A stretch of 64,000 nt of DNA from Leptobrachium leishanense (taxonomy: Eukaryota; Chordata; Amphibia; Anura; Megophryidae). The DNA lies in contig CM019063.1 in assembly GCA_009667805.1 (NCBI GenBank), positions 85,525,877 through 85,589,876 of the forward strand. The letters run 5' to 3'. The position numbers were made by a program, and so were the translations under genes. Below the pieces are notes generated by a model that saw only the letters and a program-made list of their open reading frames with translations, made no database searches and was not told the origin of the DNA. Below, piece after piece: positions 23,667 to 34,887 of this stretch. Numbering within the stretch: the first letter of the stretch is position 1; each line of letters begins with the position of its first letter.

Positions 23667-23760
23667 GGGCCCTATTCCCTTCCTCGCACTAACATGGGGA
23701 CACAGACGGGGAAAATCTGTGCTTGCAGATTTCACCATAGTGTCCCCATGTTAAAGCAAT
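23667..23760. repeat. Stem-loop next to a gggccctattccc end
   Basis: Arms taacatggggacac (23690-23703) and gtgtccccatgtta (23740-23753) pair perfectly. An inner gaaaatctg/cagatttc pair extends the stem. The flanking ggggccctattcccttcctc resembles the ends of other MITEs in the window. Confidence 0.7.
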
Positions 23761-23942
23761 ATTCTGGGGCAGGAGCTACCATGCCCTGGGAATGCAACGC
23801 GAACTGCCGGGATACTTGTGGTAGCACTTCCGCACCACAGCTAGTATCACCTCATGTAGTCCATAGGACTCCATGGAGGGTGTCACCTCTGGGCCGCAGC
23901 ACAGAGGAGTGATCACGGAGGGAGACTGGCAACTATTTGTTC

Positions 23943-24245
23943 CTAGAAACATAGAAACATAGAAACATAGAAAAATGTCGGCAGATAAGAACCTTTCGGC
24001 CCATCTAGTCTGCCCAATTACATGGATACTTTACCTGGATTTATCTTTTGTTTAGGATAGCCTTATGCCTATCCCATGCCTACTTAAATTCAATTACTGT
24101 TTTGGCCTCTACCACTTCTACTGGAAGACTGTTCCATGTATCCACCACCCTCTCAGTAAAATAATGCTTTCTGATGTTACTTTTAAACCTTTGCCCCTCT
24201 AATCTAAGACTATGTCCTCTTGTTCTCTGCTCGCTGTGACAAGAA
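23943..24245 (-). pseudogene. CR1/Rex-like LINE, 3' end with C-terminal RT remnant
   Basis: On the minus strand, 24245 to about 24090 reads TRGHSLRLEGQRFKSNIRKH, YFTERVVDTWNSLPVEVVEA and TVIEFK. This is the conserved tail of CR1/Rex/L2-group ORF2 (RGH ... F..RV...WN.LP..VV). A stop follows. The 3' end is a tandem aaacatag microsatellite at 23944-23970, the kind of short-repeat tail used instead of poly(A) by this group. The element is strongly 5'-truncated. Confidence 0.82.
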
Positions 24246-24289
24246 GCAGCGGATGGGCCTTGTCTCCGCAGGATGAGAAGTGAGTATCA

Positions 24290-24830
24290 GATTTATAGGG
24301 GGGGGGAGGGGGGTTTTTAGGGGGTGCTAAATGATTTTACATTTGCAGAATCATTTAGCACCAGCTTTTAGAAGGTGCTAAAATGTTTCCTTGTGCGTCC
24401 CGACAGTAATTAGCACTAGCACTTTGTAATATGGGTGGAGTAGAGGTAACATCACTGCTCTGCGTGGAGAGAGCCTGTGGAGACATGGGTTCGATCCCGG
24501 CAAGAGCACCTCCCCAGTAAGTGTCCTTGGGCAAGACACCTCAAGGTACATACTTGCCACCCAGGACATATTTGAAAACGAGAGAAATCTCAATGTATCC
24601 TTCCTGGTAAAATACTTTCTCAAAAAAAAAATATAAATATATATATATATATATATAACTTATTGAAACAATAATGGATCTTTGCATTCTCCATGTTAAG
24701 TATAAGATGTGCAACGTACAGTAAGCTCGTGAAAGCTCACCAGGATAAGTGTGTTTAACACGTACCACCCATATTACATTCCTGATGCTACACCCGTTAG
24801 TAATCCGGTTCGGCATCGTATTTTAGCTGA
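24290..24830 (-). repeat. MITE family of 22584, inverted copy split by a SINE
   Basis: Blocks gcaccagcttttagaaggtg (24358) and actagcactttgtaatatgg (24414) on the left, and ctccatgttaagtataagat and gtgtttaacacgtaccaccc on the right (about 24690-24770), are reverse complements of the copy at 22584-22890. The middle (24430-24660) is a SINE. Confidence 0.7.
24430..24660 (+). mobile_element. tRNA-derived SINE
   Basis: An internal pol III box B is present (ggttcgatccc, 24488-24498). About 50 bp upstream a plausible box A region (gagtagaggtaacatcactg, about 24438) gives the spacing of a tRNA gene. A SINE body follows with tccttgggcaagacacctca, then a 3' part (ctcaatgtatccttcctggt) and an A-rich tail running into (TA)n. 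It lacks coding capacity and depends on a partner LINE. A reverse copy of its 3' part lies at 61081-61160. Confidence 0.8.
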
Positions 24831-25942
24831 AACATAGCTGATGTTTGTCCAGTAAAACGGTCGGAAAAAGAAAGTTGAGTGCCTGGTCCAGTTCTTCTTT
24901 TGTTCTATGTATGTCTTTGTCTTTGCCAGGATCTGTCAGTAACATATGTGTTAGTATGTTAATTTGATAATGTATTTTGTTTTACCATTTTAACTTGCTG
25001 CTGCTTCATTTAATAATTACACTTATTTGCAACTTTAATGTCTGTGACTAAAAGATATTAAAAAATAAATAAATAAATTTTTCCTCAATCTTGCTCATTT
25101 CTATGCTTTGGTGTTATGAGTGGGAGGTTGTGACTGGAGAAAAACTTTTCACACAGGCCTAAGGCTGGCCCTGATGTCTCTCACATTATACAAAAAGCTT
25201 TTCCACTAAGAGGAACTGCGATTTCAAAGTTGCAAAACGAAGACAAAGTGCGAACCGAATATTGAAGAAAAGATTTCTCATATAGCAAATAATGAATATC
25301 CAGTGAGCTGCGTTAACGACATTTACTATGTAACAGCCTTTTAAGCATAACAAGATTTATCTACTTTAAGCTAGTTTGTGACAGAGCCAAACAATGGTCT
25401 TTGCTACTGATTTCCAGAAGAAAAGGATTTGTTACACAAGACCATTTCCATAAGACCTTTCCAGCAATGCCTCTCTTTCTTCTCTGACGCTTACCGACGG
25501 GGAAAGGGGTCCATAGAACCCTCCTCCCCTTCAGGCACACTCCCGGCTCTGCAGGTGTCTCAACTGAACTTGACATCATCGCTCCCCAGCGCGATGATGT
25601 CAGTGCGTTAGGAGGAGTCATATGGGACGGTCTGACCGGGTCTCGGTCCCGAGCAGATGCGGGTCTCTTTTTTCACTGTGGAGACCCCACGATGTGTAGG
25701 GGACATCCACGCACATGATGCGTACCCGAGGAATTCCCCAACACAAATATCCACAACGTAAGGGTTAATCGCGATTTTAAGTCACCTTTTATTGTAGGAC
25801 CAAGAGAAATGATATATCCTTATATTGATAATATCACTATTATATGTATACGTCATATCCTGTGAGAATGCTACAACAAAAAATGTAAAAAAAAATGTGA
25901 ATTTCCATTTAGGTTTCAATCATTTACAGCTTGTAAAACTAT
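24831..25942. other. Non-coding spacer
   Basis: No recognised family. A GC-richer patch at 25480-25700 contains short ORFs without domains. Confidence 0.5.
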
Positions 25943-26820
25943 CAGGGTTATCCAAAGAGATTCGAAAAGTCACCGCACGTTCGGTGACTTTTCGTTCTCT
26001 TCAATTCGGTTCCTTTTGCCGATTGCATTTCGGTGACCCTGCGGTGTATTCAGCAAACAGCACAGGGTCCCCGAATTGCAGGGAAAAGCTGCCGAAAAGC
26101 TGACGAAAACTAACCGAATGCACGCTGAAAACAAGCAAAAACATCTGGATTAACCTTCGAAGAAGCCGAACAGGAGCCGAACAGGAGCCGAATCACACAG
26201 AGCCGAAGCAGCTGTGACATAGAGGAGGCAGTGAATAAATTAGCAAAACCATTTGTATGAATCTGGGAAAATGAAACGCTGTTTGCAAAGAAACTACTGA
26301 GCGAAAATGTCTGAAATTTTCACAGGAGGTCCAGGGAATGATAATAAAGGGGGCTGTTACAAAATAAATAAGTAAACTGAAAAAAAAAAAGAAAAAAAAA
26401 AAATCAGAAAAATGCTTAAAGTATCCTAAAAAAATCTATAAATAAAGAGACTTTTTGCTGCAGAATTTTATAATGAACGGTTTATTAGATATTGAATTAA
26501 AACGGGAATATTTTTAACATTGAAGCCTATGGGATTCTCCTGAATAAACTTGCCGAATTAAACCACCGAATGGCAGGACATTAGGGGAACCTTTCACTGC
26601 TGGTTTGTGTTCTCTGAATAGCCGAAGCAGTGCTTTTTCATGGGGATTTCACTGCCCTCGAACAGGCACCGAACAGGCACCGTATGTGCAGGCAATGCGC
26701 CAGGATTTGGCGAATTGCCTGCTCTCTGGATAGCCGAATGGTCAGGAAAGGTAACCGAACACTGATTTTCAGCGTTCGGTTACCTTTCTCAAGCAATTCG
26801 GATCTCTTTGGATAACCCTG
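25943..26820. repeat. 878-bp MITE with cagggttatccaaagaga TIRs, copy 1
   Basis: Ends are cagggttatccaaagagatt and its inverted partner ctttggataaccctg. Just inside the left end, cgaaaagtcaccg and cggtgacttttcg form a stem-loop. The interior holds dispersed ccgaa/ttcgg words. A second copy is at 27773-28661, a truncated one at 61200-61450, and a short relative with the same termini at 32229-32414. No coding sequence. I could not define a TSD, so the superfamily is open. Confidence 0.88.
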
Positions 26821-27330
26821 AATCTTTTATTCCCATGTTAATGTCCAAACCTTTGTGGTTATATATTCTATGTGATAATCTTGTTAAAAAAAAATTGAAA
26901 TGGGAACCTGTTACTGTATTTTTCTGAGAAAATACGCGATTTTAACTAAAACTGAAAAAACAACAATTTACGATCGTATTTTGGTGCATTGTGTTTTATA
27001 AATAAAATGACTATTTATAATACACTGACCTTGCACACGACATGGGAAATAAGAAGGTGAGTAACAGCAGTGGTATTGCTTATTAAATGTTACATGTGAC
27101 AAATGGACAATACCATTGCTTTTGAACAAAAAAAAAAATTCTTCTGTTTGTGGTTTTTTTTTTCTTTTACAGTTCACATGGTCAGGTTTGGTATCAGTAA
27201 AGGTTCTAAAGGACAAGCGGCGCTCTATGCAGCAGTGTGTCGGTTTCGGTTTTTGATGAACCAATGCATACTAACGCATTGTCTGTAAACTTTACAAAAA
27301 CGTTGTCTTCTGAGCTGCATGTCACTCTGT
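26821..27330. other. Non-coding spacer
   Basis: AT-rich. A splice-acceptor-like tttcttttacag precedes a short open stretch at 27170-27265, but nothing supports an exon. Confidence 0.45.
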
Positions 27331-27336
27331 CTAAGC

Positions 27337-27375
27337 TCCTGATGAAGCCAGTTTGGCGAAACGCGTAGAGCTAGG
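27337..27375. repeat. Hairpin-flanked motif cgaaacgcgt, copy 2
   Basis: agctcctgatgaagccagtt followed by tggcgaaacgcgtagagct is homologous to 10609-10652 in both the pairing ends and the gcgaaacgcgt core. Confidence 0.6.
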
Positions 27376-27772
27376 AGTGCCTTCTTTTAAAATTTCTTTG
27401 CTCGGTTTGCCTTTCCTGATCCCAGCATGCACAGCCTGCCCAGTTGGAGTTCATCTATAATTCACACATTTGGGAGCGCTCCCAGATATCTTAACACCAC
27501 TCTGGGCTTCCAAGGTTGCTGTTGCTATCAATTATATTATAGATATGATAGGTAGCCAGCTACTTCATCTCTCTGTCCTATAGCCATGGACCCTGCCTTG
27601 AAGACCCGTTTTCCTTCTATACCTCCTAGATACTATCTATCTACTCGACAAACCTACCCCATTAGGTATTCAGGCATTCACGCAGCTTGGCTGGATATAC
27701 ACAGAGTATATATATATAATTTGTCATGTTTGTGTTACCACCTCTAGTGTGGTTTTTTACGCTTGATACTTA
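27376..27772. other. Non-coding spacer
   Basis: Nothing recognised apart from a short (TA)n near 27708-27718. Confidence 0.5.
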
Positions 27773-28661
27773 CAAGGTTATTCAAAGAGAATCGAAAAGT
27801 CACCGCATGTTCGGTGACTTTTCGTTCGCTTCAATTCGGGCCGATTCGGCAATCCCATTTCAGCGACCCCGCGGTGTATTCAGCAAGCACCACAGTGCTG
27901 TCGAAGTGCAGGGAAAAGCTGCCGCAAACCAGACGAAAAGTCACTGCAAAAACCCGGCGAATGCACGCCGAAACCCGCAAAAACATCTGGATTAACCCCG
28001 CCGAAGACGCCGGAAAAACCCGAGCAGGAGCCGATCACACACCGCGAAGCCTCCGGAAAAAGCCGAGACCGCAGACGAGTGAAGTGAATAAATTAGCAAA
28101 ACAGTTTGCCTGAATGTTTAAAAAGTGAAACGCTGTTTGCAAAGAAACTACTGAGCGAAAATGTCTGAAATTTACATATGAGGTCCAGGGAATGATAATA
28201 AAAAGGGCGGTTACAGAAAAAAGAAGTAATCTTAGAAAAAAAAATCCAGAAAAATGCTTAGAATTTCCTAAAAAATCTATAAATAAAGAGACTCTTTACT
28301 GCAGAATTTTATAATGAACGGTTTATTAGATATTGAATTAAAACGGGAATATTTTTAACATTGAAGCCTATGGGATTCTCCTAAATAAACCTGTCGAATG
28401 AAACCACTGAATGGCAGGGCAATTCGGGAACCTTTCACTGCTGGTTTGTGTTCTCTGAATAGCCGAAGCAGTGCTTTTTTATGGGGATTTCACTGCCCTC
28501 GGACAGGCACCGAACAGGCACCGAATGTGCAGGCAATTCGCCAGGATTTGCCGTATTGCCTGCTCTCTGAATAGCCAAATGGCCAAGAAAGGTAACCGAA
28601 CGCTGATTTTCAGCGTTCGGTTACCTTTCTCCAGCCATTCGGATCTCTTTGAATAACCCTG
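27773..28661. repeat. MITE of the 25943 family, copy 2 (889 bp)
   Basis: Same terminal inverted repeats (caaggttattcaaagagaat and ctctttgaataaccctg), same subterminal stem-loop (27797-27829) and same order of internal blocks as 25943-26820, over the full length. Confidence 0.88.
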
Positions 28662-28796
28662 ATAGTAAAAGTTATGGTTTTAACTTCTCACGAATTTCCA
28701 GAGACCCCAATGTCCTAGGACTTTGCCATTTTCTCCCACGGTTACCCCCTATCAAGGCCACTGTGCCTACTATGCTATACTGGTCTCTATCTTGGG

Positions 28797-29775
28797 TCTT
28801 TTATTATTATTATTATTCTTTATTTATAAAGCGCCAGCATATTCCGCAGCGCTGTACAATAAGCACAGTATAGACAGGTTACAATACATTGAACAACATT
28901 TGACAAACAGTACAGGAGGAGATGAGGGCCCTATTCCCGTAGGAACTCACAATCTGGGAGGGTTGGGGTTGGAAACAGGAGGAGAGGACTGTAAGGAGAG
29001 AGTGATTGATGGTTGCGTCAGTGAGTTGGGTGGTAGGCTTCCCTAAATAGGAATGTTTTCAGGGAGCGTTTGAAGGAAGAGAAGTTAGGGGAAAGTCTGA
29101 CAGTACGAGGGAGAGCGTTCCAGAGAGTGGGGGCTGCGTGTGAGAAATCCTGCAGTCTATCATGGGAAGAGGTGATGCAGGGAGAAGCTAGGCGCAGGTC
29201 ACTGTTTGACCTTAGGGAGCGGGCTGGGGTGTATTTGGTGATTAGTGAGGACAGGTAGTGGGGAGCTGAGTTAGTGAGGGTTTTGTAGGTAAGAATAAGG
29301 ATTTTGAACTTAATTCTGCAGTGGATGGGGAGCCAGTGAAGGGACTCGCAGAGGGGAGCGGCAGAGACAGAGCGGCGGGTGAGGTGAATTAGCCTGGCGG
29401 AGGCGTTCAGGATGGATTGTAGGGGGAGAGGCGGGACAGAGGGAGGCCAGATAAGAGATTATTGCAATAGTCGAGTCGGGAGATTACCAAGGCGTGTATG
29501 AGTTGTTTTGTGGTGACAGCGGTAAGAAATGGCCGAATTCTGGAAATATTACGCAGTTGGTATCGGCAGGAGGAGGAAAGAGACTTGATGTGGGGGATGA
29601 AGGAAAGAGCAGAGTCAAGTGTAACTCCAAGGCAGCGAACTTGGTTTGATGGGGAGATGGTGATACCCTCCACCGTGATAGAGAAGTCAGGAGGTGGGGA
29701 GGCATTGGAGGGAGGAATAAGTAGGAGTTCAGTCTTTGACATGTTGATCTTTCTCTGCTTAGCTTTACTGTACAC
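28797..29775 (-). pseudogene. L2-like LINE, 3' part with RT C-terminus
   Basis: The minus strand encodes the C-terminal half of an L2/CR1-group RT. Segments are KTELLLIPPSN, VRCLGVTLDSALSFIPHIKS, then ISRLDYCNNLLSGLP. After frame changes come TPARSLRSNSDLRLASPCIT, then TLWNALPRTVRLSPNFSSFK. The element ends in an (ATT)n tail visible as tattattattattatt at 28801-28815, normal for L2. It is 5'-truncated and broken by at least one frameshift near 29410. Confidence 0.9.
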
Positions 29776-30403
29776 TTATAGGAGATACAACGTTACTCTT
29801 TTTTTAATATCTAGGACATCCCCCACACGTGATCCGCGGCGAAAGGGTTAAAAGCCCAAAAAGCAGGAGACATTGGCAAACAGGAAGTTTATTGAAGCTG
29901 GCACAGACTGGAGGTGAAGACACAGCTTGTCTGGGCAAGAACTCACTGCAGGATCAGCTGGAATGATGATCATTGTAGACACAGCTAGGTGGGATAACTC
30001 CGCATGGCATGACAGGATCTTGCTTGACTTATGGGCAGGTACTACTTACAGTGGGCACCACTGGCAGATAACAAGATCAGTATAGGTCTCATGGCACAGG
30101 CTGGTATAGGCTTGCAGCACCAGCTGGTACAGGTTTGAGGCCAGGAAAACAATCAGAATGGAAAGAGTGAAGCTGGAGCAGCTACAACCACATCAAGGCT
30201 GGCGACTCTATGACAAAACATCGCACCATTGGAGGAACACCCTTAAATATGGAATCTGTCAAGTGCTCTGCAAAATAAAGCAAAAATGGAGCAAAATATC
30301 AGGGTGCTTATGGTCAACTCTAACCAGTAAAAACGAGCTTGAATAGTTATTCTCACGCATGTTCGTTGTACTGTAACATTTTCGCTTCATTCTAATTATC
30401 TTG
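29776..30403. other. Non-coding spacer
   Basis: No family recognised and no convincing open frame. Confidence 0.5.
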
Positions 30404-30407
30404 CATC

Positions 30408-31352
30408 TGTAGCGCTGCTTTAAAGACTGTGTTTTGCTGCATTTAATTATTATGGCCACCAGAGGGAGATAGAGACAATATGGACTATGCTGGACAAACA
30501 CTGAACTACAGTTTCCATCATGCTTTGCGAGAGGACCGGAAGGGAGTGGAGGAGGAAGAGGAAGGAGATCAGCAGCCTCGTGGAAAAGGCATGTTCAGAG
30601 TGAGCTGAGCGGTGAAAGGTGGAAGACGCACGTGAGAGCTGTTAAGGATCGTGACCAGGCTGGAGTACAGGCGCTGCATCACTGGTGCTGGAGATCGGGA
30701 CAGTGACCATGCTGAGACCTACCTACACAGCGCTGAGAGGTCTGAATGACAAGCTGGTTCCGGCTGGACCCCGAGTTAGGAGACCGCGCTGGTCGATTGG
30801 GAGTGCAGGCGGTGGATCGTTGTTCCTGTTGCGGAGATTCGACAAGCAGGGAGCGGATCCAGTGGCACAGAGTCCCAGTACACAGAGGAGAAGATCCTTG
30901 ATCGGGTGCTGGACAGCTTGCATATGGGATGGGTGAGAGGCCTCCCAGGCCGCAGTTCCAAAATAAGAAACGCACGCTGCAGTATTGTTAAAATCCACAG
31001 GGCCCCAACGTGACTAGTCGAAGATTGTTTTGTTTCATTCACTGGCCAGTTGAATACAGTACCCGGGTACCCGAGACAACACACATACACATTTCTGAGC
31101 TATTATTCACGGGACTTACACTCCAGCACTGATACGGGGGTAAATCTTTTTGTTTTGCCGCCGCGTGTTTTTCCTGCGTTACGAAATCCTGTCATTTAAA
31201 TACTGTATCTACGTTATATATGCTGCTTTATTGGGATCAGTAAAGAATATAAAATATGAAAATCCACAACAGTGCTGGTGTATATTTATTCCCTAGTGCG
31301 GTGAGACTAACCCGAGGTTAATTCAGCGGCTCCTCCGGGAGTGAGCGCTACA
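30408..31352. mobile_element. Probable solo LTR (945 bp)
   Basis: The segment is bounded by TGTAGCGCT and AGCGCTACA, a 9-bp perfect terminal inverted repeat with TG/CA tips, and flanked by catc on both sides (30404-30407 and 31353-31356). Near the right end there is an AATAAA-like signal region (about 31240-31260). No internal retroviral or Ty3 genes lie on either side, as expected after LTR-LTR recombination. Whether it is an endogenous retrovirus or a Ty3-type LTR cannot be told from this. Confidence 0.75.
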
Positions 31353-31356
31353 CATC

Positions 31357-31830
31357 ATTTTACAAATTCGCAATATTCCGCAGGCACTCATCCACGTCAT
31401 TCTAGTACTGTTCAGTCTACACGTGTAGTTTAGAATTCACTCTTATAACCGGCCAATAGGAGCACACTCCACCCTATATGGTTCTGACTCCTCCCCTGGA
31501 AGCTGCTCTGTGTTGTTCTATGATCCCTCAGTGCCTTCCTGCGGTGTATTCTGATTTCTAGTTTTGACTCTGGCTTTCTTTCCTAGTTGTGTATTGCTCT
31601 CTCTGCTCCTAGACCATGTCCTGTATGAATACCTGTCTCTGTTACCAACCTTGGCTTGTCTTCTCGTGTTTCGGATCCTCTCCTCCTGTCCCAGACCCAG
31701 GCATGCTTATTAGAGTATTCTATTGTAATCCGGCCATTCCAAGGTCTGGTATAGCTCTGATTTGCTGGTTAGGTCTGCGTACTGGGTCTACCACCATTGT
31801 GACGTTAAATGGTTAACTTAACTGTAATTA
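31357..31830. other. T/C-rich non-coding block
   Basis: 31440-31810 is pyrimidine-rich with repeated ctgtct/cttgtct words and ends ccattgtgacg, reminiscent of a Ty3 LTR 3' half. No partner copy or TSD was found. Confidence 0.25.
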
Positions 31831-31870
31831 TAAACCCTAACCCTTAAACTAAACCTAACCCCAACCCTAA
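31831..31870 (-). repeat. Degenerate telomere-like CCCTAA repeats
   Basis: taaaccctaacccttaaact followed by aaacctaaccccaaccctaa contains six imperfect (C)CCTAA words in 40 bp. It is too short to be a fusion site. It could be a telomerase-filled break or chance drift of a simple repeat. Confidence 0.6.
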
Positions 31871-32228
31871 TATTTGAGTGATCTCGAAAATTTCCATTTG
31901 CACCAGGGAAACTGTTCCATAATCGTCTAAATTGGAGGTCATGATAAGATGCCGCTGGTTGAGTCACACTGCCCCATCTCAGCCACACTTGCTGATCTAG
32001 ATTTGTATTTCAGAATCTGTTGCACAGGATCCTGGGTTCATTGACTGCACATAAACGTATGAGCATGGGTACCTTTCTGAGATTGTCACTGCTGAACCTA
32101 CAGTATAACCAATATTGTAACCATGGATCTTTGATCCCAGCATAGACCTGGGCTCTTTGCTTCTTGCTAGGGACAACCGTGACAGGACAAGCTTTCCATT
32201 GTAACTAGGAAAATTAGAGAAACACAAA
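31871..32228. other. Non-coding spacer
   Basis: Nothing recognised. Confidence 0.5.
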
Positions 32229-32414
32229 CAGGGTTATTCAGAGAGCGGTGAAAAGCAGGAGAATGACTGGAAAATGGAAAATTCTAGGTCAAAATAGCCG
32301 ATTTGGAAAGTGAGATGAATGGGAGAATTTTTCTGGCTTGGCTAACTATTTTGACCTAGAATTTTCCATTCTCCAACCATTCTCCTGCTTTTCACCGCTC
32401 TCTGAATAACCCTG
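32229..32414. repeat. 186-bp palindromic MITE with cagggttattcagagag ends
   Basis: The arms are about 70 bp each (left from 32229, right to 32414) and differ at only a few positions. The terminal 12 bp cagggttattca are the same as in the 880-bp family at 25943 and 27773. Confidence 0.9.
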
Positions 32415-32875
32415 ATAGAAACAAGCTGAAATGGGAAGGTGCATAATGGATTCATTCAATAAGTGCAGAATTATTTGACCAAGATGATCAAAGACAGATA
32501 AGACTTGGATGACATATTTTCTGAAGAACTAAAACACTCCACATACTGGTAATGACTCACAGTGCTTCCCAAAGAGAATTGACAGGCCTGCTGTCAGAGG
32601 GCTGAGGGTATAGTCATTTTTATATGCAGAAGTGATAAAAGACATCAATGAATTATGAGAACAATTATGCTACGTCTGCTGGCAGGGGAGGTATGATTGC
32701 GAGATGGGTTTAAATGGAAGGAGACACACTGATTTTATAGATATGTTTGGCAATACTTCATCACATGTCTTTATTGTAGGAACTGTCAAACTGTGGCCCT
32801 CCAGCTGTTCTTGAAAAGAAATTCATCAAAAATAAATAAATAAAACACAGCTCATAAAAAGATAAAATATGATTT
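32415..32875. other. Non-coding spacer with half of an old MITE
   Basis: At 32785-32812 ctgtggccctccagctgttc resembles one arm of the MITE type at 19863. The rest is featureless. Confidence 0.4.
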
Positions 32876-33325
32876 AGGCTAATGTCAGACGACCGCATTT
32901 TGTACGGAATGTGCGTCCGTGCTCAACGGATGTACTTTCTGACTGACGACAAGGTGGTGGCCACACAGTCTGTTTTTTTCACTGACGTTATTTTTGACGG
33001 ATGTAGAAGGGAAAATAAATTAAAATGCAAAACCATTTTGTCCGTCAAAAATGCTGGACATATAAATGCAGTCCGTCTGACCTCGTTCGTCACTCACACA
33101 CAAAGCTATGTGGACGTTGCAGACGCAGTGCACTCTGTGCGTCCGATCTAGCGGATTTACGTTCTTGCCTGCCTTGCGTCCGTTTGCCACGTCCATTGTG
33201 CGTCCGCAGTTCGGTGCGGACGTACGTCGTGTGTGGGGCTCCATTGGTCATAATTATGTGCTATAACAGACGTACAAATGTGCGGCAACACGGACGTCAT
33301 CAGTGCGCTCGTCTGAAACACTCTA
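32876..33325. repeat. MITE with aggct-xx-gtcagacga ends, copy 1
   Basis: About 450 bp, with ends aggctaatgtcagacga and tcgtctgaaacactct. The interior has many tgcgtccg/cggacg words. It aligns over its whole length with 44038-44446. Confidence 0.78.
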
Positions 33326-33435
33326 GTCATTCTGACCACTTTATCTTTTTAAAATGGTCAGGATGTATGGAGTCCCCCCGCTCTCTCTCCCCCTCCTGCT
33401 CCGATCTGGAGCGACCTCTGGGTGAAGTGGAGGAG

Positions 33436-33580
33436 GAGATAATCCCAACCCTGTCCACAGGTCCCCCTAACAGGCCAGGTTTGCCAGATATCTAAAGCAC
33501 AGCACAGGTGATAGGATTTGCTACTCACTGATTGCAAGATTCAGTCTGCTTTTCCACAAATCATATCACCTGTGCTGTGA
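33436..33580. repeat. Palindromic derivative of a hAT-type MITE
   Basis: Left part matches the 180-bp MITE at 39276 and 41287 (ccaggtttgcc ... cacagcacaggtgata). Instead of the normal right half it has an inverted copy of its own middle: 33498-33519 pairs with 33558-33579 (21 of 22 bases). Confidence 0.75.
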
Positions 33581-34214
33581 TATGCGTCATAGCACTTCGA
33601 CGGGGAGGCTTTCAGCATGGCTGCAGGACATCCGCCGTGGCGTGCACAATTCGTGCACTCGCTACAGTGTGTGGCTGGCAACGTCGAAGCATCACAACTA
33701 GGGATGAGCCGAACACCCCCCGAGTTCGGTTCGAGCCCGAACCCGAACTTCTCATTTGTTCGGGACTGAACCCGAACCCCCATGCAAGTCAATGGGGCTG
33801 AAAATTCGGTTTTTTAGAATGCCCTCCAAGAGGGCATATATGCTACATATTTGCCATAAAAGGTGTATGGGGGTTCGGGTCGTGCCCTGGGGTACAGGAA
33901 ACAAGGACAAAAAGTTTTAAAAAAACGTTTTTAAAGGGAGTTTTCCAAGAAATAAGGGCTAAAAATAAAAACGAAAAATTCCTTCAAATATCGTGCCTAG
34001 GAGGTCCCCATAACCTGCCCGTGAAGTGGCGGATTTCTAGGATGTATAGAAACACTTAAAAACAAATGACGTTTCATATGACGGTAAATGCTTTTCCTTT
34101 AATCTATCCATAAACAACTGCTTGGGGCGGCAGCCTGTATGAAAAGACATTTTAGGACGCGCAGAAAATGTTTAGTGTTTTTTTGGGCTAAATTATTGTG
34201 AAACGTATGCAGGC

Positions 34215-34855
34215 TTTGGATGAAAGTAACAATAGGTGCTTTAAAATTGGGCTTTTAGCGTCGGCAACAGTGCTGTCACACCGTAACCCCTCTGAGGATA
34301 TGAATCTGATACAGGCGTCAGTAGCAGTGCACCCAGATATTGTGCCTTTAGTGTCAGGCATGCAAGTACTATCATACAGTAACCCCTCTGTGGTATTGTG
34401 GAAGAGTGCAGGGGTGGACCATGTGGTCTTATATTGAAAAGATATGCATCTGGTTAAGGCGTCAGTGCACCCAGATATTGTGCCTTTCGTGCCAGGCCAG
34501 CAAGTATCATCATACAGTAACCCCTCTGTAGTATTGTGGAAGAGTTCAGGGGTGGACCATGTGCTTGGTCCTATATTGAAATAATTTTTTTTTATCTGGT
34601 AATGGGCGTCAGTGCACCCAGATATTGTGCCTTTAATGCCAGGCCAGCAAGTATCATCATACAGTAACCCCTCTGTGGTATTGTGGAAGAGTGCAGGGGT
34701 GGACCCTGCTGTTCAAAAAATTAAACTGATATAAATCTGGCACAGGCGTGAGTGCAGCCAAATATTGTGCCTTTCATGGCAGCAAGTGCATTCACACCGT
34801 AACCCTTTTGTGGTATTGTGGAAGAGTTCAGTGCTGGAGGTTTTGTGCATGCAGA
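34215..34855. repeat. Tandem ~140-bp repeats at the 3' side of the hAT element
   Basis: Four and a half units share gtgcacccagatattgtgcc, agtatcatcatacagtaacc and tattgtggaagagt. Unit starts fall near 34293, 34439, 34581 and 34716. Divergence is moderate. They may be extended transposase-binding regions, which is inference. Confidence 0.88.
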
Positions 34856-34887
34856 AGACATACCCGATCTATTCCGTTACTTCGGCA

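Noticed and set aside
27170..27270. Open stretch after tttcttttacag, considered as an exon
   Set aside because: No donor at the far end and an in-frame stop within about 80 bases in the natural frame.
31831..31870. Interstitial telomere marking a chromosome fusion
   Set aside because: Only about 40 bp of degenerate CCCTAA words. Simple repeat drift or break repair is enough.
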